18,339 nucleotides of DNA from Bifidobacteriaceae bacterium (GTDB lineage: Bacteria; Actinomycetota; Actinomycetes; Actinomycetales; WQXJ01), in NCBI GenBank assembly GCA_031265345.1, contig JAISCU010000019.1:1-18339 (forward strand), given 5' to 3'. Made by a program: the position numbers and the translations under genes. Shown here in pieces: positions 17,376-18,339 of this stretch. The notes beneath the pieces were generated by a model. It did no database searches, had not been told where the DNA came from, and saw only the letters and a list, made by a program, of their open reading frames with translations. How positions within the stretch are numbered: the stretch's first letter is position 1; each line of letters begins with the position of its first letter.

Positions 17376-18339
17376 TCACGACCCCTTGGCATTGCCGGCC
17401 CAGGTCCCAGAACGAATCTGCTCGAAGTCCCGCGCGGACTGCTCCGGGTCCAGCAGAACCGCTGAGCCGATCCCGCCCGGCCGGTAATCCAGGCTCTTGA
17501 TGGTGGGCGTGCCCTGGATGCCGTCCGGGCCGGTGGCCGCCTTGAAATCGAGCATCAACCGGCCCAGGCCCAAGATGTTCGTGTCCTGGTCCAGGGTGAG
17601 CGCCCCGGTCCCCGCCTTGACCAGTTCGATCTGGCGTGCCGGGTGCCACAGCAGCGACGGTTCGATGGCCTTCTTCATGACGGCGGAGACCACCTGCCGC
17701 TGCCGGTCGCCACGCCCCACGTCCCCGTTCGGATCGGACTTGCGCATCCGGGAGAAGGCCAGGGCGGTGGTCCCGTCGACGTCGTGGCAGCCGGCCTCCC
17801 AGTCGAGCTTGGAGTCGTGGTCGGAGACGGTCAGGTCCATGCAGAGGTTGACGCCGTCCACCGCGCTGACCAACTCGGTGACGGAGCCGAAGCCCACCTC
17901 CACATACCGGTCGATGTGCATACCGGTGAGCTGTTGGACCGTGTTGACCAGCAGGCTGGGGCCCCCGTAGGCGTAGGCGGCGTTGATCTTCTGGCCGCCG
18001 TAGCCGTCCACCTCGACATACGTGTCGCGCGGCAGCGAGATCAGGTAGGCCTGGTCGTTCGGCGCGACGTGGACCACCATGATCGAGTCCGCCCGCGCGC
18101 CCTCGGTCGTGTCGTTGACCCCGCCCGACCCGCGCTTGTCCGACCCGGCCACCAGGTAGGTCCGGCCCTCGTCGCTCCCGCCAGGCGTCAGCGCGTCCAC
18201 ATGCTGCAGCTTGGAGTTCGCCCACACGGCCAGCCCGACCGGCCACGCCAGTGCGATCAGCAGCAGGAAGAACAGTGTCAGGACCACCTTGCGGCCGCGC
18301 CGGCGCCGTCTCGGGGGTCGCCTGGCGACGGGTCTGGCG
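17376..18339 (-). CDS. LytR-CpsA-Psr (LCP) family transferase (5' end outside the window)
   Basis: The frame is open from the window edge to TGA at 17376-17378, so the N-terminus may be missing. It begins with an Arg-rich cytoplasmic stretch (PPRRRRRGRK) and a TM helix (VLTLFFLLLIALAWPVGLAV). The full LCP domain follows: TYLVAGSDKRGSG, ADSIMVVHVAP, YLISLPRDTYVEVDGYGGQK, INAAYAYGGP, GMHIDRYVEVGFGSVTELV, DGVNLCMD, DGTTALAFSRMRKSD and GDVGRGDRQRQVV. The conserved Asp and Arg residues of the active site (ADS, LPRD, R-D-R-Q) are all present, making it the more canonical of the two LCP proteins here. It probably ligates a secondary wall polymer to peptidoglycan. A gap of 121 bp separates it from the next LCP gene, so the two may be co-transcribed or have separate promoters. 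Confidence 0.92.
   Translation of the reverse strand, partial: ARPVARRPPRRRRRGRKVVLTLFFLLLIALAWPVGLAVWANSKLQHVDALTPGGSDEGRTYLVAGSDKRGSGGVNDTTEGARADSIMVVHVAPNDQAYLISLPRDTYVEVDGYGGQKINAAYAYGGPSLLVNTVQQLTGMHIDRYVEVGFGSVTELVSAVDGVNLCMDLTVSDHDSKLDWEAGCHDVDGTTALAFSRMRKSDPNGDVGRGDRQRQVVSAVMKKAIEPSLLWHPARQIELVKAGTGALTLDQDTNILGLGRLMLDFKAATGPDGIQGTPTIKSLDYRPGGIGSAVLLDPEQSARDFEQIRSGTWAGNAKGS

Noticed and set aside
17255..17392. Start of the LCP protein at 17392
   Set aside because: No ribosome site there, and the added 46 residues are not LCP-like; GTG 17254 follows a good AAGGAG.

Overview
The window is very GC-rich with dense, often overlapping genes, GTG starts and Ala/Pro/Gly-rich proteins. This gene content (NAD-dependent ligase, LytR-CpsA-Psr enzymes, an FTR1/P19 iron operon) points to an actinobacterium (Actinomycetota). 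I cannot name a genus. No rRNA, tRNA, CRISPR array or insertion sequence was recognised.

Layout. (1) 1-6468, plus strand: the end of a probable FTR1-type iron permease, a P19/Tp34 iron-binding lipoprotein, a polytopic DUF2318 membrane protein with paired cysteines, two FtsX/MacB-like permeases, their ATPase, and an FMN-binding lipoprotein. Spacing is tight or overlapping throughout, so this reads as one operon. (2) 6469-7117: a 649-bp gene-free stretch with six copies of a palindrome-forming repeat. (3) 7118-8236: an ApbE flavin transferase with an unusual low-complexity insertion; it would attach FMN to the lipoprotein upstream. (4) 8220-13453, minus strand: a three-gene cluster. Two membrane proteins have an extracytoplasmic domain followed by a very long Ala/Pro-rich cytoplasmic tail, one ending in a degenerate GHKL ATPase-like domain. 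The third is a soluble PAS-like protein. I know of no described system with this make-up. (5) 13454-13657: a divergent control region with a perfect 14-nt palindrome. (6) 13658-15898, plus strand: ligA. (7) 15887-18339, minus strand: two LytR-CpsA-Psr cell-wall ligases, the second cut by the window edge.

How the genes could work together. The iron operon corresponds to the P19 type known from Campylobacter and pathogenic E. coli, where a periplasmic Fe/Cu-binding protein passes iron to an FTR1 permease and auxiliary membrane proteins are thought to supply redox power. Here the usual thioredoxin-like partners are not seen. In their place stand an FMN-binding lipoprotein and ApbE, which suggests flavin-based electron delivery outside the membrane.

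The window is also rich in short palindromic repeats of three unrelated sequence families. Two of the three lie inside reading frames, where they are translated as parts of disordered linkers or of a duplicated N-terminus. This invasion of coding DNA by REP-like elements, together with the three-gene sensor-like cluster, is the most unusual content here.
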